DNA from: Anodontia alba
Taxonomy: Eukaryota; Mollusca; Bivalvia; Lucinida; Lucinidae
Direction of reading: 5' to 3'
NCBI GenBank assembly: GCA_964016985.1
Contig: OZ024825.1
Location: 3,779,501 to 3,843,500, forward strand
DNA length: 64,000 nucleotides
The position numbers were made by a program, and so were the translations under genes. The notes beneath the pieces are model-generated. The model saw only the letters and a program-made list of their open reading frames with translations. It was not told where the DNA came from and ran no database searches. Of this stretch, positions 11,038 to 22,600 are shown piece by piece (positions within the stretch are counted from its first letter, which is position 1; each line of letters opens with the position of its first letter).

Positions 11038-11252
11038 TTAACCCTTGTCATGCTGAATAAATTAGAATGCCACGCCCACTTCTAATTTTCAGCCAATCAG
11101 ATTATTTGACCCACGTTTTTTTATACAAATTCAAATACTTAATAACAAACAGTGTAGATCCAGATCCGTTGGCTTCTACAGAAGCCAATTGATCTGGATC
11201 TACACTGTTTGCAAAGGCATGATATATCTGGTTTCAGCAGGACAAGGGTTAA
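11038..11252 (+). mobile_element. Family C1 MITE, copy 1
   Basis: Termini TTAACCCTTGTCATGCTGAA and TTCAGCAGGACAAGGGTTAA. Inside are a conserved CCACGCCCACTTCTAATTTT segment and the family C hairpin (AACAGTGTAGATCCAGATC ... GATCTGGATCTACACTGTT). Confidence 0.85.
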
Positions 11253-11621
11253 TGGTACTCTCGGGAAGAAGCAATTTTCTAAAACTTGCAATATATGTTT
11301 TAAGGGGAACTGATATAATTTGGGGGCGGTAACTTTGTCAACTTGCTTTTGCGTCCTTTCTGAAAAGGGGTCTAGGCAAAAGGAAATATTGTTTTCTCCC
11401 AACGGGAGCAATGTTCTTCCCTGTAAGATTGACCCCGTCTCAGAAGGGGTCTATTTTTCATCAAAGCAAACAGGAAGTTACACAGTTGTATCCCTTACAT
11501 GGCTAAAAATCTACATGTATCAGGTATATCCAGTCACCTTAAGTGACAAAAGTTAACTATTACAATAACAAAATATACCACGGGCATTGGCTTTCCCAGC
11601 CCCTGAGCTACATAATCGCAC

Positions 11622-11852
11622 CATCACGAAAACATGCCGATATAATTTTGACCCTTTTAAACCCCACTTTTATATAGTAAAACTGGGGTTTACTGGGGTA
11701 TATATTATTTTTCTTAGTTTTGCTCGAAAACAGTACCCACAATCTATGTTTTGAGCAGAAATATGAAAAATACCAGAGTTTTTTTATCTGTAAATTTTCA
11801 ATCGTTTGAGCTGAAATTTTCTATATATTTGAAAAGGCGTGTTTTCGTAATG
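11622..11852 (+). mobile_element. Family A MITE, copy 8 (left stem arm deleted)
   Basis: Both termini are present, but most of the left arm of the central palindrome is missing, so the copy cannot form the long hairpin. Confidence 0.88.
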
Positions 11853-12364
11853 CAACAACATGGAAATATTTACATAATATCACAGTTCAAATATTTACAA
11901 TAAATGATCAGGGTCAGAAACCCTTACTGTTGCAACCGAAATTTTGTCCTCTGGGGGTTGTCTGGCGATAACCTGGAGACATATAATCATGTAAAGAAAT
12001 AAACAAACTGAAAACAAAATTGTAAATAAATTTTAAAAATGGACATGACTTTTTCTCTTATGTATAAGCATATATTTCCGAGATACTTTTTGTGAAAGTT
12101 CATACAATAAAACTGATGGGTCTTAACAGTACATGAATAAAAATTGTTTCCTATGCGACGTTTTAAAACTACGGCTTCAAAATACAATGTATCAACTTTT
12201 TTATTGGAACATTTTACCCGTGTCATAAGAAACTGCGTCTTTTGGGTAAATGCAAACAGTGACGGCTATGATCCGCCTATACGTTTACCCAGTCTGATCA
12301 AGGACTCCGCTGTCCGCTTACAGTGCCAATTAGTACCGCAGAATGTATTGATAAACAGAATACT

Positions 12365-12708
12365 CATTACGAAAATAACACCTATTCAAATATATTGAAA
12401 ATTTAACCACCAAAAACTCAAAATATTTTGATAAAACTTCTGATAGTTATCATATTTCTGCTCAAAACATGTGGATACTCGTTAGAACCGCCTCGGCTTC
12501 TGCTCAAAACATAGATTGTGGGTACTCGTCTATGTTAGATTGTGGGTATTCGTAAGAAACGCCTCGCCGAGGCGGTTCTAACGAGTACCCACAATCTATG
12601 TTTTGAGCAGAAATAAGAAAAATAATATATACCCCTGTAAACCCTAGATGTACTGTATAAAAGTGGAGTTTCAGGGGGTCAAAATTATATAACTATGTTT
12701 TCGTGATG
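12365..12708 (-). mobile_element. Family A MITE, copy 9 (rearranged centre)
   Basis: Both termini present. Pieces of one stem arm (GCTCAAAACATAGATTGTGG) are repeated two to three times, giving a longer, irregular centre. Confidence 0.88.
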
Positions 12709-12719
12709 TATCGAGCAGA

Positions 12720-13545
12720 CTGAAGATACTCAAGTTTAGATTTTTGTAGTTTGTATTTGTCCAGAAGGCTCCTTTTCAGGACGCGTCGCTTTTTTTATTC
12801 CCAAACTGCACATGAGGCAGAATCAGCAAGTATCATGTGAGCCCCTTCAAGCGAAAAAGTACCTTCGCGTCATGTGTGGAGAGAGCAGGTGCAGATCAGT
12901 CTGCGTGAATGCGCAGTCTCATCAGGGCCTTCATTGTCCGCAAACAGAATCATTGGATACTCTAGAATGTTTCAATGGAGAGCAAATGCCCGGATAAGAC
13001 TTTGCGCATCTGTAGAATGATATGCCGCACATTTTGCACAAGGCCGAAGGTGCGTTTTCGCTTCACGCGGCCTATGTAACGCCAATAATAAACAAAAAAC
13101 GCCCGGCTATGGCGCGCCTTCCAGTGCATTCTCCAATACTTTCAAAGGAACCAAACGAAGACTAGAAGATTAGATATACTTTTCAGAATAAAAATAATAA
13201 AAATAAATAATAAATTATGCAGATACATTTAAAGCTAGCATTAATATTTTAATATGCAAAAATGATTAAGTCAGTGAATGGTGGAATATGGCTTGGACCC
13301 AATATATACATTATTAGGTCCGAGAATATGGGTACGGTCAAACTTCATCGTATATTGTTTGAGTCTATCTTAAGATGGAAGTGTATACCAGATTTGATTA
13401 TTTTAAGTCTTGCAGTTTGTCAAAAGCGGAGCTAATGCGAAGAGTGACTTAAAAGTCACTGGAGCATGAAGTATTGGTAAATATCAACAAACCAGTCTCG
13501 GAGTGAATTTTAAGAAAGAAGTATGCATATATAAATAATAAATAT
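12720..13545. other. Intergenic, family R fragment and unrecognised DNA
   Basis: A family R piece lies at about 12880-13080. The rest shows no identifiable content. Confidence 0.4.
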
Positions 13546-13807
13546 CATCGCTAAAACACACATACATAATTTTGACGCCCTTAAACCCCTTTTGTATAGT
13601 AAAACTAGGGTTTACAGGGGTATACATTATTTTTTTTATTTCTATTCAAAAACATAGATTGTGTGTACTCGTTAGAACCGCCTCACCGAGGCGGTTTTAA
13701 CAAGCGCACACAATCTATGTTTTTAGCAGAAATATGAAAAATATGAGTTTTTTTATCTGAAAATTTTCAGTTTTTGGAGGTGATTGAATAGGCATGTTTT
13801 CGTAATA
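13546..13807 (+). mobile_element. Family A MITE, copy 10
   Basis: Left terminus CATCGCTAAAACACAC and right terminus GGCATGTTTTCGTAAT; the stem is nearly intact with centre GCCTCACCGAGGC. Confidence 0.88.
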
Positions 13808-13975
13808 CCCAGGCACCGGCACATGGAACGCAACCTCCCCAAGGCACAAAACAACAATTCATTATTAACAGAACAAATAGATAAAACAACCGAAATAAGA
13901 ACGAAAAAAAGAGGAACTGCAACAGAAGTACGTACATGTATCACCTTAATTAAAAGAACTGGGACGGTCAACAGC

Positions 13976-14280
13976 GCCGGCCTCGGTGGCTCAGTTTGAT
14001 GCGCCGTCTGACTGGAGACCAGGAGGTCGCGGGTTCAACCCCCGCCGAGGTCGGCAACATTCTTTCGTGGAGATTTATCATGAAATATTTTCTACGGTCA
14101 TTTTCTCCCTTCCGCTGATTCAAGAAGGGCAGTTGTTAGTTTCTGGCGAAAGAATGTGCACAATACTGGTTAACCGCTTAGAGGACTAAGCCTGCCCAGT
14201 AAACGTGTGGTTAGGTAAACTGATCGCGCTCGACATGACCCCATTGGGTTGACTGGGTCGTTAAACCTCAACACAAACAA
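13976..14280 (+). mobile_element. SINE J, full-length copy with target duplication
   Basis: The head is tRNA-like, with an A-box region (CGGTGGCTCAGTTTGATGCG) and a B-box (CGCGGGTTCAACCC). A body with TTCTGGCGAAAGAATGTGCA follows, and the tail is ACAAACAAAC. It is flanked by a perfect 12 bp duplication ACGGTCAACAGC at 13964-13975 and 14281-14292, which shows retroposition. Confidence 0.93.
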
Positions 14281-14420
14281 ACGGTCAACAGCACAATCGT
14301 TGGTTTTATAATCAAAGCACTGACAGCACTAGTGGGTCGATTGTCTCTGATGTAGGCTGGAAAAAAAAATGGTTCTCAACGGGGTTGTGACACTTTAATC
14401 CTTAACGTCATGTAATTTAA

Positions 14421-14479
14421 GCAAACAGTGCAGACCCTGATCAGACGCCGCGTTCTGCGTGTGGGTCTGCACTGTTTGC
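14421..14479. repeat. Family C hairpin
   Basis: GCAAACAGTGCAGACCCTGA and its inverse TCTGCACTGTTTGC flank a GACGCCGCGTTCTGCGT loop. Confidence 0.8.
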
Positions 14480-15551
14480 CAATGTACCGGTCCAGGTTTT
14501 ACAGATAACCCTCTTCACATTGCACTCTGACGTCACGGTGAAAAGACTAGCGCTGCTATGATTAACCATTACCTGGATCTCGTCTAATGCGCGGTTTGAT
14601 TACATTAGTCAATGAAAATCACGTGGAAAACTACATTAAAGACCTGAATTCAAGACAAGTTAAAGACACATTTTGGATTGCATAACACCCTAATGACTCT
14701 AAGGAGATTAAGATAAGAAATTCTTGGTGACTTTGGCCACCCTTACAGGTAGGGGCCTGATAAGGGGTAATTGGATTTTAATCAGCACAGTTTATGATGA
14801 AGACAGAGAAACAGATAAGATGGGTAATTTGGTGATAATTTGATGATTTTTTTTTTCTGTTTATTCAATAAAATATACCTGGTTTTTATTCATTAGAATT
14901 ACCTCTCCCAGGCTGTTCTAATGAAACCCACAACATATTTTATGGAGAAATACAGATATTTATGCCTATATGCTAATTTATCACCAAATGCCCTCTTTAT
15001 CTGTTTCTTTGGATCAAATACAGAAAATTAGGAAGATAGATAGTATTTTATTTAGTTATTTATGTATTCATTGAAAAAAAAGAAGCTTTTTGGCATAAAA
15101 TACACATTCTAAATTGTCTAAGAACTTTTTGACATATTCCATAATGTATTGTTTTACTGAAATGGAAATGGAATGATTGTGCAGTGTTCTTATTTACTTT
15201 AGAAAATAAATAAATAAATAAATAAATAAATAAATATTTTCAATTTTATATTTCTATTTCAGTTTATTTGTACTTTTCTCAAAATGCAAGAAAAAACAAC
15301 ACTTTTGTATTTAGGAGAAAAAACTATCAAAAATAAATAAATAAAAAAAATAAAGTGATACAATACAAATCAACAAAAAAAATCAACAAATTAAATGCAA
15401 AATTTGCAAATGAATTTATTTGGTTCTAAAGTAACATTGAATACTGCTCAATTTTATGAATTAACCCTTATAGGGCCCCACCTAAGGAGACTTAACAGCC
15501 TTATAAAGACTCCATAATCACTTAGATAAGATAAGCCTTTGATGTGCGCTC
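14480..15551. other. Intergenic; decayed B2 element and AT-rich DNA
   Basis: A degraded element at about 14815-15000 has GGTAATTTGGTGATAATTTG at one end and ATTTATCACCAAATGCCC at the other around a weak CATTAGAATTACCTC core. An (ATAA)n microsatellite lies at 15203-15236. The rest is unassigned. Confidence 0.45.
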
Positions 15552-15707
15552 TGTTATCAGGACTGTATATTGGGGGGATCATGAAGGGGGGTGGAGGGTC
15601 TAGCCAAAGAAGGAAAAAAATGTGTCTTTAAAGACACATTTTTTTCCTTCTTTGGCTAGACCCTCCGGCCCCTTCATGATCACCCCCAATATACAGTCCT
15701 GATAACA
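15552..15707. repeat. Long near-perfect hairpin, arms about 75 bp
   Basis: TGTTATCAGGACTGTATATT at the left and its inverse at the right converge on TGTCTTTAAAGACA. The only sizeable mismatch is a GGGGGGTGG bulge. It is not a member of families A to F. Confidence 0.85.
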
Positions 15708-15726
15708 GTTAAAGCAAATATATCTA

Positions 15727-15852
15727 ACGAGTACCCACAATCTATGTTTTGAGCAGAAATATGAATAATATCAGAGTTTTTTTTATCTGAAAAAAAAATC
15801 AGTTTTTTGAGGTGAAATTTTCTATATATTTAAATAGGCGTATTTTCTTAAT
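15727..15852 (+). mobile_element. Family A MITE, right half only
   Basis: It begins at ACGAGTACCCACAATCTATG, the right stem arm, and ends at GGCGTATTTTCTTAATG. The left half is absent. A Tc1-type transposase fragment starts directly after it. Confidence 0.85.
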
Positions 15853-16269
15853 GGGCTGTATTCTACCACTGTAGTCCCGCTTGTGCAGCAACGTAATCTG
15901 ATTCTGCAGCAGGACAATGCCCGACCACATGTTGCCCGAGTTTGTCAGGATTTCCTGGCAAACAATAACATCGCACCACTAGCATGGCCACCGTACAGTC
16001 CAGATTTGACCCCAATAGAGCACATGTGGGATGAGCTGGACAGAAGGGTTAGGAAGCGCCGAAATCCCCCCGCAATTCTCGCACAACTAAGGAATGCGTT
16101 GATCGATGAATGGAATAACATCCCGATGCGAACTGTCAATGCTTTAGTTAACTCTATCCAAAGGAGATTTAGGGCAGCAACGGCAGCAAGAGGGGGGCAC
16201 ATCGATATTGATTTTCAGTTTGATTTTGATTTCAAGATTTGGGGGGTAGCTACCAATGAACTTCAATAA
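15853..16269 (+). pseudogene. Tc1/mariner transposase, C-terminal fragment
   Basis: The open frame ends at TAA 16269. It carries LILQQDNARPHVARVCQDFL with the second catalytic Asp, then WPPYSPDLTPIEHMWDELDR with the final Glu about 34 residues later, as in DD34E Tc1 transposases. The DNA-binding N-terminus and first Asp are missing, so it is a dead fragment. Only the half MITE adjoins it on the left. Confidence 0.88.
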
Positions 16270-16614
16270 CTCGAGACTTGTTGATCACAAACCAATGAAA
16301 TTTGGAACTTTTGTTCCATACATGTACCGTTTTGTAATCATAGTAAAATATTTAACAAACTTTTTCAAACTTGAATGAAATTTAGGAATAAAATTTACCC
16401 TGCGTTTCTTTTTCCTTTCAGTATATAATTAAGGAGCTTTTTTGACTCGGGCATGAGATACAGTCCTGATCGATTCGAAGCATAGTGCATAGTATTAACA
16501 TCGTCCCTGCAACGATGTTTATCGGAGCCTACTCTGTTGGATTTCTACAAGTATAACAACATATATACATCTTTATTATTATATTTTTTGTTGTTTTACC
16601 GAATAAACTACCTT
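16270..16614. other. Downstream of transposase fragment, nothing recognised
   Basis: It may include the former 3' part of the Tc1 element; no terminal inverted repeat was identified. Confidence 0.35.
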
Positions 16615-16700
16615 CCCAGCAGGCACACAATGTTGAAACAATGTCGATTCAACGTCTTGACGTTGGCTCGATATTGTTTCAATGTTGTGTGCCCGCTGGG
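16615..16700. mobile_element. Family F palindrome, copy 3
   Basis: Ends CCCAGCAGGCACACAATGTT and GTGTGCCCGCTGGG; interior repeats of CAACGT/GACGTTG. Shorter than the other two copies. Confidence 0.85.
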
Positions 16701-17379
16701 AGGCTTGTATTCTCCTTAAATCTACATTGGAACGTTATTATCTGTCTGTCGGATCGGCCCAACAGGAATCCTGTCGGACTGATAACTGCCCGCTATAGAT
16801 TTAGTAGCATGCTAGCATTCTTCCAGTTTCAGTTTCTACCCAAACATCATTAGGGATTATAATGCACTCCCTGCATGCTGAAAGCTCTAATCGACTGTCG
16901 GTAGATTCACATTTCTTGTGAGATCTTAGAATCAGATAGATGTATAATGAAATCCTGTGATATGGAAAGTTAGTAGTCCCGAGCTCTCACCTGAGAGGTG
17001 AACCTAAATCTAAAGACTAGTCTGTGCAATCGTTGGCCCTGGTGAATGAATGTCTATTGATGCATCACCAGTAAAAAGATGGGTATATAGTTTCGCTACA
17101 AATAGAAGAGCAGTCATAACCACCCACCAATGACTAATATGTCACCCGAGGTGAACTGACAGATGGCGGGAATTGCTGGTACTCTAATCAAGCCTGAGTA
17201 ATGGATTCAATTACTGTTTTGTTTGTCTGTAACCATCAAAAGCATTATTTTATTTGATAATTTATTTGATAAAGTCAACTTTTGTTCAGATCAAGATATT
17301 AATTATAAAACGTTCACACAGAATCTAGTAAATAAAACAAAATCATCGCCAGTGTACACATTGAAAGGGAAACCAGCAA
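16701..17379. other. Intergenic, nothing recognised
   Basis: No repeat or coding signal identified. Confidence 0.4.
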
Positions 17380-17760
17380 ATGTATGTGCGAGTTTTGTCC
17401 CTTACTGCTGACGTCAAAATATGGCTGACGAAGTTTGGTAGGTGTGATTATGTTCAACAATTTATTTCACATCTAATAAAATATTGCGACATTTCGTCTT
17501 GCTCGAGATACTTAGAAAAAGGATATTGTTAAAGTAAGGTATACGTTACAGAGGAAATCATATTAACTGCAACATCACGATACATTAATATCATTTCCGG
17601 TTTTGATCGACCAGCTCGTTTGTTTTGTCTGCGGGTGGGGTAGGATTTATGGGGTAACGACTTACCGAAACGAAACCGAAATACCGAAATGCCGAAACGG
17701 ACTATTAAAACTATAGGGAAAGAGTTCAATTTACATTTATGGAACTGGTTTCTGGTTTCG
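17380..17760 (+). promoter_or_regulatory. Possible promoter / non-coding first exon region of gene 2
   Basis: This repeat-free stretch lies about 2 kb before the first coding exon. It holds a CRE-like TGACGTCA (about 17410), an ETS-like CATTTCCGG (about 17592) and a CpG-richer segment around 17600-17700. A possible donor is TTAAAGTAAGG near 17532. These are weak, common motifs and the assignment is only positional. Confidence 0.2.
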
Positions 17761-18113
17761 TATTCTAAGTAATTGAAACGCGTATGTGCATAAGAGACAA
17801 TGTTTGTAAGATGGATTTTTCCATCTCATACGGCAGCATGGGTGACTGTCCCTGGCATGTTTTGACCAAAAATGGTGGAGACCAAAGAAGTGAAATTGAA
17901 AACAGAAAATAAATCTGTCTCAGCATTTTTCAAACAGTCTGGGAGCTAGGACCTGGCAGTTTTATGTGGCAGATATGTGGCATTCCTGAAAATATCCCCA
18001 GGCAGATTCCTGAAAAGTGTGTTTCATATTCCTGATAAGCGACATTTAGGCTTGGCATCTCTGCAGTAGTTCGGTCCTTTTGTCAAAGCTTCATCCCAAG
18101 CACCATCACACTA

Positions 18114-18348
18114 TAGAACCATAGCTACAGATGAGGGGGTATCCATATAATATTTTTCTTATTTCTCCAAGAAAACAGATGTTGTGGGTACTCATTAGAA
18201 GCACCTCATGTGGGTACTCATTAGAAGCACCTCAGCGAGGTGCTCCTAACGATTACCACAACATATGTTTTCATGGAGAAATTAGAAAGATATCAGCATT
18301 TTTTTGGATGAAAAAAGCGCCTTATCTGTTGCTATGTAGAACACTGCC
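18114..18348. mobile_element. Family B palindromic MITE, copy 1
   Basis: Family B termini are CATAGCTACAGATAAG-like at both ends (inverted). A stem of about 50 bp contains TCTCCACGAAAACATATGTT, GTGGGTACTCATTAGAAG and CGCCTCG, meeting its inverse with almost no loop. This copy has a partial duplication of the left arm. Confidence 0.88.
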
Positions 18349-19061
18349 AGCCAGAGTGTCTCAGGCTCCTGACTTGGTATCCTTCCATCAGGAGCTATTC
18401 ATTCTCAGATTCTAAGCGGTCAGGGACCCAGATTGTAAGTAGGTTGTAGGAATCCTTTGGAGCCTTGTGGTTGCGGGGTTGCCCTCTTTTGCCACTACAA
18501 GGATTGGTCTGGAGTGGGAGAACTCAAAATGCAGTTCATAAAACTTTCCTTTCTTCTCACTGTTTGTCCATAGATTTCTATCTCTCAATGTACTTTTCCA
18601 TTTCTTATCTGCCAACGAAACATAAAAGTAAATATTTTATATGTAATTCTTCTTCCCTGTAGATATCAGGAGATTTCCTAGACTGTAATGGTGAAGAGGA
18701 GATACTACAATCACCACATTCCAGTGTGTTAAAATCTGTTTAAATCTTCATCCTTTTCATTTACCTTTGCTGCAGTAGGTTGATTTGACCATTACCTGCA
18801 GTTGGCTGGTTTAGCAGGAAGGACTGCTATGTAACTTTCTTCCTACTTTTTCTGATTGATGGTCAGGATTCTCAAGAGAATGTACATGTACTTTTTGACC
18901 AGCAAGGGGGAAAAGAGACGGCCTTTCTCTCTACCGGTTAAAAAGCAGTTAGCACAGTGTATAAAATAGCAGGTCAGTTTAAAAACAGATAAAAACATAG
19001 CTGTCTCATCTGCTGCTCTCCAAAGCCAACTGTGACCTCGATAGTCTGAGAGTCTGTAACT
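18349..19061. other. Intergenic, nothing recognised
   Basis: Short open frames only; possibly decayed non-LTR element sequence continuing from 19062. Confidence 0.35.
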
Positions 19062-19260
19062 CAAGCTGGAAGGCAATTCCAATCTTGGATGGTCCTGGGA
19101 AAGAAGGAGTTCTTGTACAGTGGCTGTAGACGGATATACATATAGTCTGTGTTGACCTCTGGTGCACCTGGTCTCTGGCGGCAGTATGTCACCAGTGTCC
19201 CTATCAACTGATTCATGCTTGATGTTGTACAGTGTTGTCAGTCTGTCTTTCTTCTTATTA
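19062..19260 (-). pseudogene. Non-LTR retrotransposon reverse transcriptase tail, frameshifted
   Basis: On the minus strand one frame reads LTTLYNIKHESVDRDTGDIL and on to CTRGQHRLY, and a neighbouring frame continues LYKNSFFPRTIQDWNCLP before a stop. The two together match the conserved C-terminal end of CR1/Jockey-type reverse transcriptase proteins. The change of frame shows decay. Confidence 0.72.
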
Positions 19261-19344
19261 TATAGAGGTGAAACTGTACACTACTTGACATGATGCAGAT
19301 TCATGGAAATAAATGTGAATAAAAGGTTTGCTTTTTTTTTTTCA

Positions 19345-19535
19345 ACCATTCTGTTGATGTTTTTCTTAATTCACCACAAAAACATATGTTGTGGGTACAA
19401 ATAAGAAGTGCCTCAATGAGACATTTCTAATGAGTACCCACTATATATGTTTTCATGGAGAAATACCAAAAATACTACATGGATACCTTCACTTATCTTG
19501 AACTGAAAAATAATTGTCTAGATACACAGCTTATC
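19345..19535. mobile_element. Family B MITE, copy 2 (degraded)
   Basis: Stem arms ACATATGTTGTGGGTAC and its inverse are recognisable around GCCTCAATGAGAC; termini are eroded. Confidence 0.7.
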
Positions 19536-19638
19536 TGGAGCTGTGAAATTCTTATTTTAGGGTAGACAAATATTAAAATGTCAGATTCTAGTACTTACAG
19601 ATGGTCTATTATTATTATTTATTTTTTTGTCATTACAG

Positions 19639-19695
19639 AAAGAGAGAAAAAATAACAAACAGACATACTAAAGAAGTGTATCAAAAGCTTCCAAG
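19639..19695 (+). other. Gene 2 5' untranslated part of first coding exon
   Basis: The sequence TTTTTTTGTCATTACAG ends at 19638 and is a good splice acceptor. This suggests the ATG at 19696 lies in a second exon with about 57 nt of leader, and that a non-coding first exon lies upstream. The ATG context (CCAAGATGG) is favourable, with G at +4. Upstream stops in frame support this start. Confidence 0.5.
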
Positions 19696-22600
19696 ATGGC
19701 TAGTTATGGGAAAGGGTCGTTCAACGAGTTCCCTTCTTACCAAGGGACAGGAGGTAAAGGTAAATGTTGTGGTGAAAAGAAAAAAAAAAGACTGCTCACT
19801 TCTGTGTTGTGTGATCAGTCTTGTTGTCTGACTGAAGAACCCTGGATCATACTGGTAGATCTAGATAAGAGTGGATATCAGGTAAATATTTTCTTATTTC
19901 TCCAAGAAAACCTATGTTGTTGGTACTCATTAGAAGTGCTTGGCACTTCTAATGAGTACCAACAACATAGGTTTTCTTGGAGAATAAGAAAAAATATCAA
20001 CACTTTTTGGATTGAAAAAAACATCTTATCAAGAGCTGTCTCTTTGATTCTTGGCTGTCCAAGGAGCATCCATTGAAGACTGCAGATGCTAAGGCTGAGC
20101 CTAGTCTTCACTGGGCTCATATGTCTGAATGTTCATCTTTTCACATTGTGGCTCATTTTTTAGGATTATTCATTGGACAAAGGATTTTGTACATGTAGAC
20201 TTACAACAGTTTTATAGCTCTAGATCAACACATTACTATTGCAGTAATGTGAACTGATGCCCTGTATCAGGCCAGGTATAAAAATACTTTGCTTGCAGTT
20301 GTCGCCCCATGAATTTTTCTTAGGGTAGTCAATTTGAACAAATCTATTTTTCCCACAAATGGTGTGCTCAAAATGTGCAGGTGGAAAAGCAAACAGTGTA
20401 GACCCAGATCAGACTGCTCCTTGGAGCTGTCTGATCTGGGTCTGCACTTTTTGCTCAGACCTGTTTGTCCTACTATTTAGGGTGATCATAGTAAATTTGC
20501 CTTTTAGAAAAAAAAAAAAAATTCTGTCCCAAGTAGTCAAAAAAATATTTTGGATAGTGAGGATTTTGGTGGGTAGGTAGGCAATTGCAAACAAACAAAA
20601 TTTTATTTTTGGCCTGAGGCTGAATGGATGTTCCCAAATGACACAATCACACAGGATGCTTGGGTTGGTGTGATTCTGCTATCTAGGAACATCAATGATC
20701 ACGATACTGTGGTATTAATGTATTTATCTTGAAAATTAGAAGTGGATGTGACATCTTAATTTATTCAGCAGGACAAGGGTTAAAAGTTGATGCCTGAGCT
20801 ACTTTAGATGCAATAAAAATTGCAGAAACTTAACATGTTCTAAATTGATTTTCTCAGATTGTTTTGATAATTATATGCTCGATAAAATGAATTAGAGTAA
20901 GTGTTCTGGTACTCAGTTTCACAAAAATAATGTATGCCATCAGTGAAATTCTGAAGAATCTACCCACTCATTGTGAAAACAATATACACACTTGTCATAA
21001 GATATTTAAAAATACAAATGCAAGTATACCACAAAGCTTTTGAAGCCTTTAGATTATAATATCTATTTACAAATGTAGTTGGTAATACAGTTACCTCCCT
21101 AACATGGCTTATTGCCTAGTAAGCAAACTATCTGTTTAGACAATATTTTCTCCAGTCGTCAGCAGCATTTTATAGCAAACAGATATTGCAGAAGTTAAAC
21201 ATCAGCAGGTCATAAACTGGACTTGATTAAATTTTAGAGAAAATATGGTCAGGAGTTTTAGTGTTCCAAATATTTAGGGTAAATACAGTATCTTATCTGT
21301 GGCTATGTGAATGGCTGAAAAAGTGCAACTGTTTTCTGTGCAGTTAAATTCCATGTTGAATAATTATTCCAAAATTTCATATACCATTCTTGGTGACAAA
21401 ATGGTATATGCAAATACTACAGGCCTTGGTCAGACCTCCTTCAGTCTGATAAGAGTCTGCACTGTTTGCTTGTTCTCAAAAGAATTTTATGAAATAAATG
21501 CATAAAATACAAAATGTGGGCAAAAAGAAAATTGGAATAGTGTTTGAAAAGTAGGACATATATTAGATTCTTTTTATTTGTGTATTTGACAGGTGGGGAC
21601 AATTCTGACAGACTGGCACAAAATATCGGAAGTAATATACAGAAAATACAACAGAATGGTAAGTACATGTATACATAGAATATATCAACACACTGCAAAG
21701 GCTGTGATCAATAACTCTAGATAAGGCTCTTTTTTTCCAACCAAAAAGGATGAAACAGATGACTCTCGCTATCTCCAACTCGCTTATCTCGAATAACCGC
21801 TTATCTCGAAGTGAAAATCTGGTCCCTGCCTAAACATGAAAATCTAACAACATGTAAAAAATATTGTGGAAAAGAGGACAAATTGCTCCTAAGGAGCAAT
21901 TTCTCCTCTTTTCCACAATATTTTCAATATATCTCTAACTTCAAGAGTCCAATTACACATATATTTGTTTAATGTGGTTAATCGAATTAGTTTTTCCTCA
22001 ATACTGCAAATCTGATATGTCGAGGTACGGATATCTCGGAAGTATTTCAGAGAGTCCCTTGGAATTCGAGATAACGAGAGTCGACTGTATTTTTCTTATT
22101 TTTATGTTTCGGACTAAGGTGCTTCTAATGAGTACACACAACATGCATTTTCTTGAAGAAGTAAGAATATAAGAATCCATCATGAGTGTCCATGCAGGAT
22201 AAGGAAATCTCATCCAAGGGTTAGGAAATTGCAACCAAGGACGAGGCTTGTCGATTCCCTGGTTGAAATTCCTACCACAAGGGTGAGATTTTCCTATCCT
22301 GCATGGACTGGCTTATGATTGATTCTTTTTCTCCAACCTTTAACTCTTTGCATGCTGGGTAATTTTGCATCTTTTTTGTCGTTTCAAGGTCTGGATTTTT
22401 TTTTTTTTTAAATTAAGTTCTTCAAAAAATCTTTCAGGGATACCATCAGTCTTCCAAACAGTTTGGATCCAGATCAGACCCCACAAACATTGGGCCTGAT
22501 TTGGATCCAAACTGTTTAAGAGGACAAGTTTCTCACATGGACTAAAAAGCCTGTCTCATTTAGGCAAAGGTGGGAAAAAAATATTTCTTGCTCCTCATCT

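Noticed and set aside
13986..14189. Open frames and tRNA-like boxes at SINE J copies as real tRNA genes
   Set aside because: The tRNA-like head is followed by a 230 bp body, an ACAAAC tail and target duplications, so these are SINEs; the head does not complete a clean cloverleaf.
17418..17434. Short ATG exon (MADEV) before GTAGGT as an upstream coding start of gene 2
   Set aside because: Joining it to the exon at 19639 gives an immediate stop (TGA), so it cannot be in-frame coding sequence.
17872..17948. Plus-strand start MVETKEVKLKTENKSVSAFF as an exon
   Set aside because: It stops after about 24 residues with no splice donor in phase and no recognised family.
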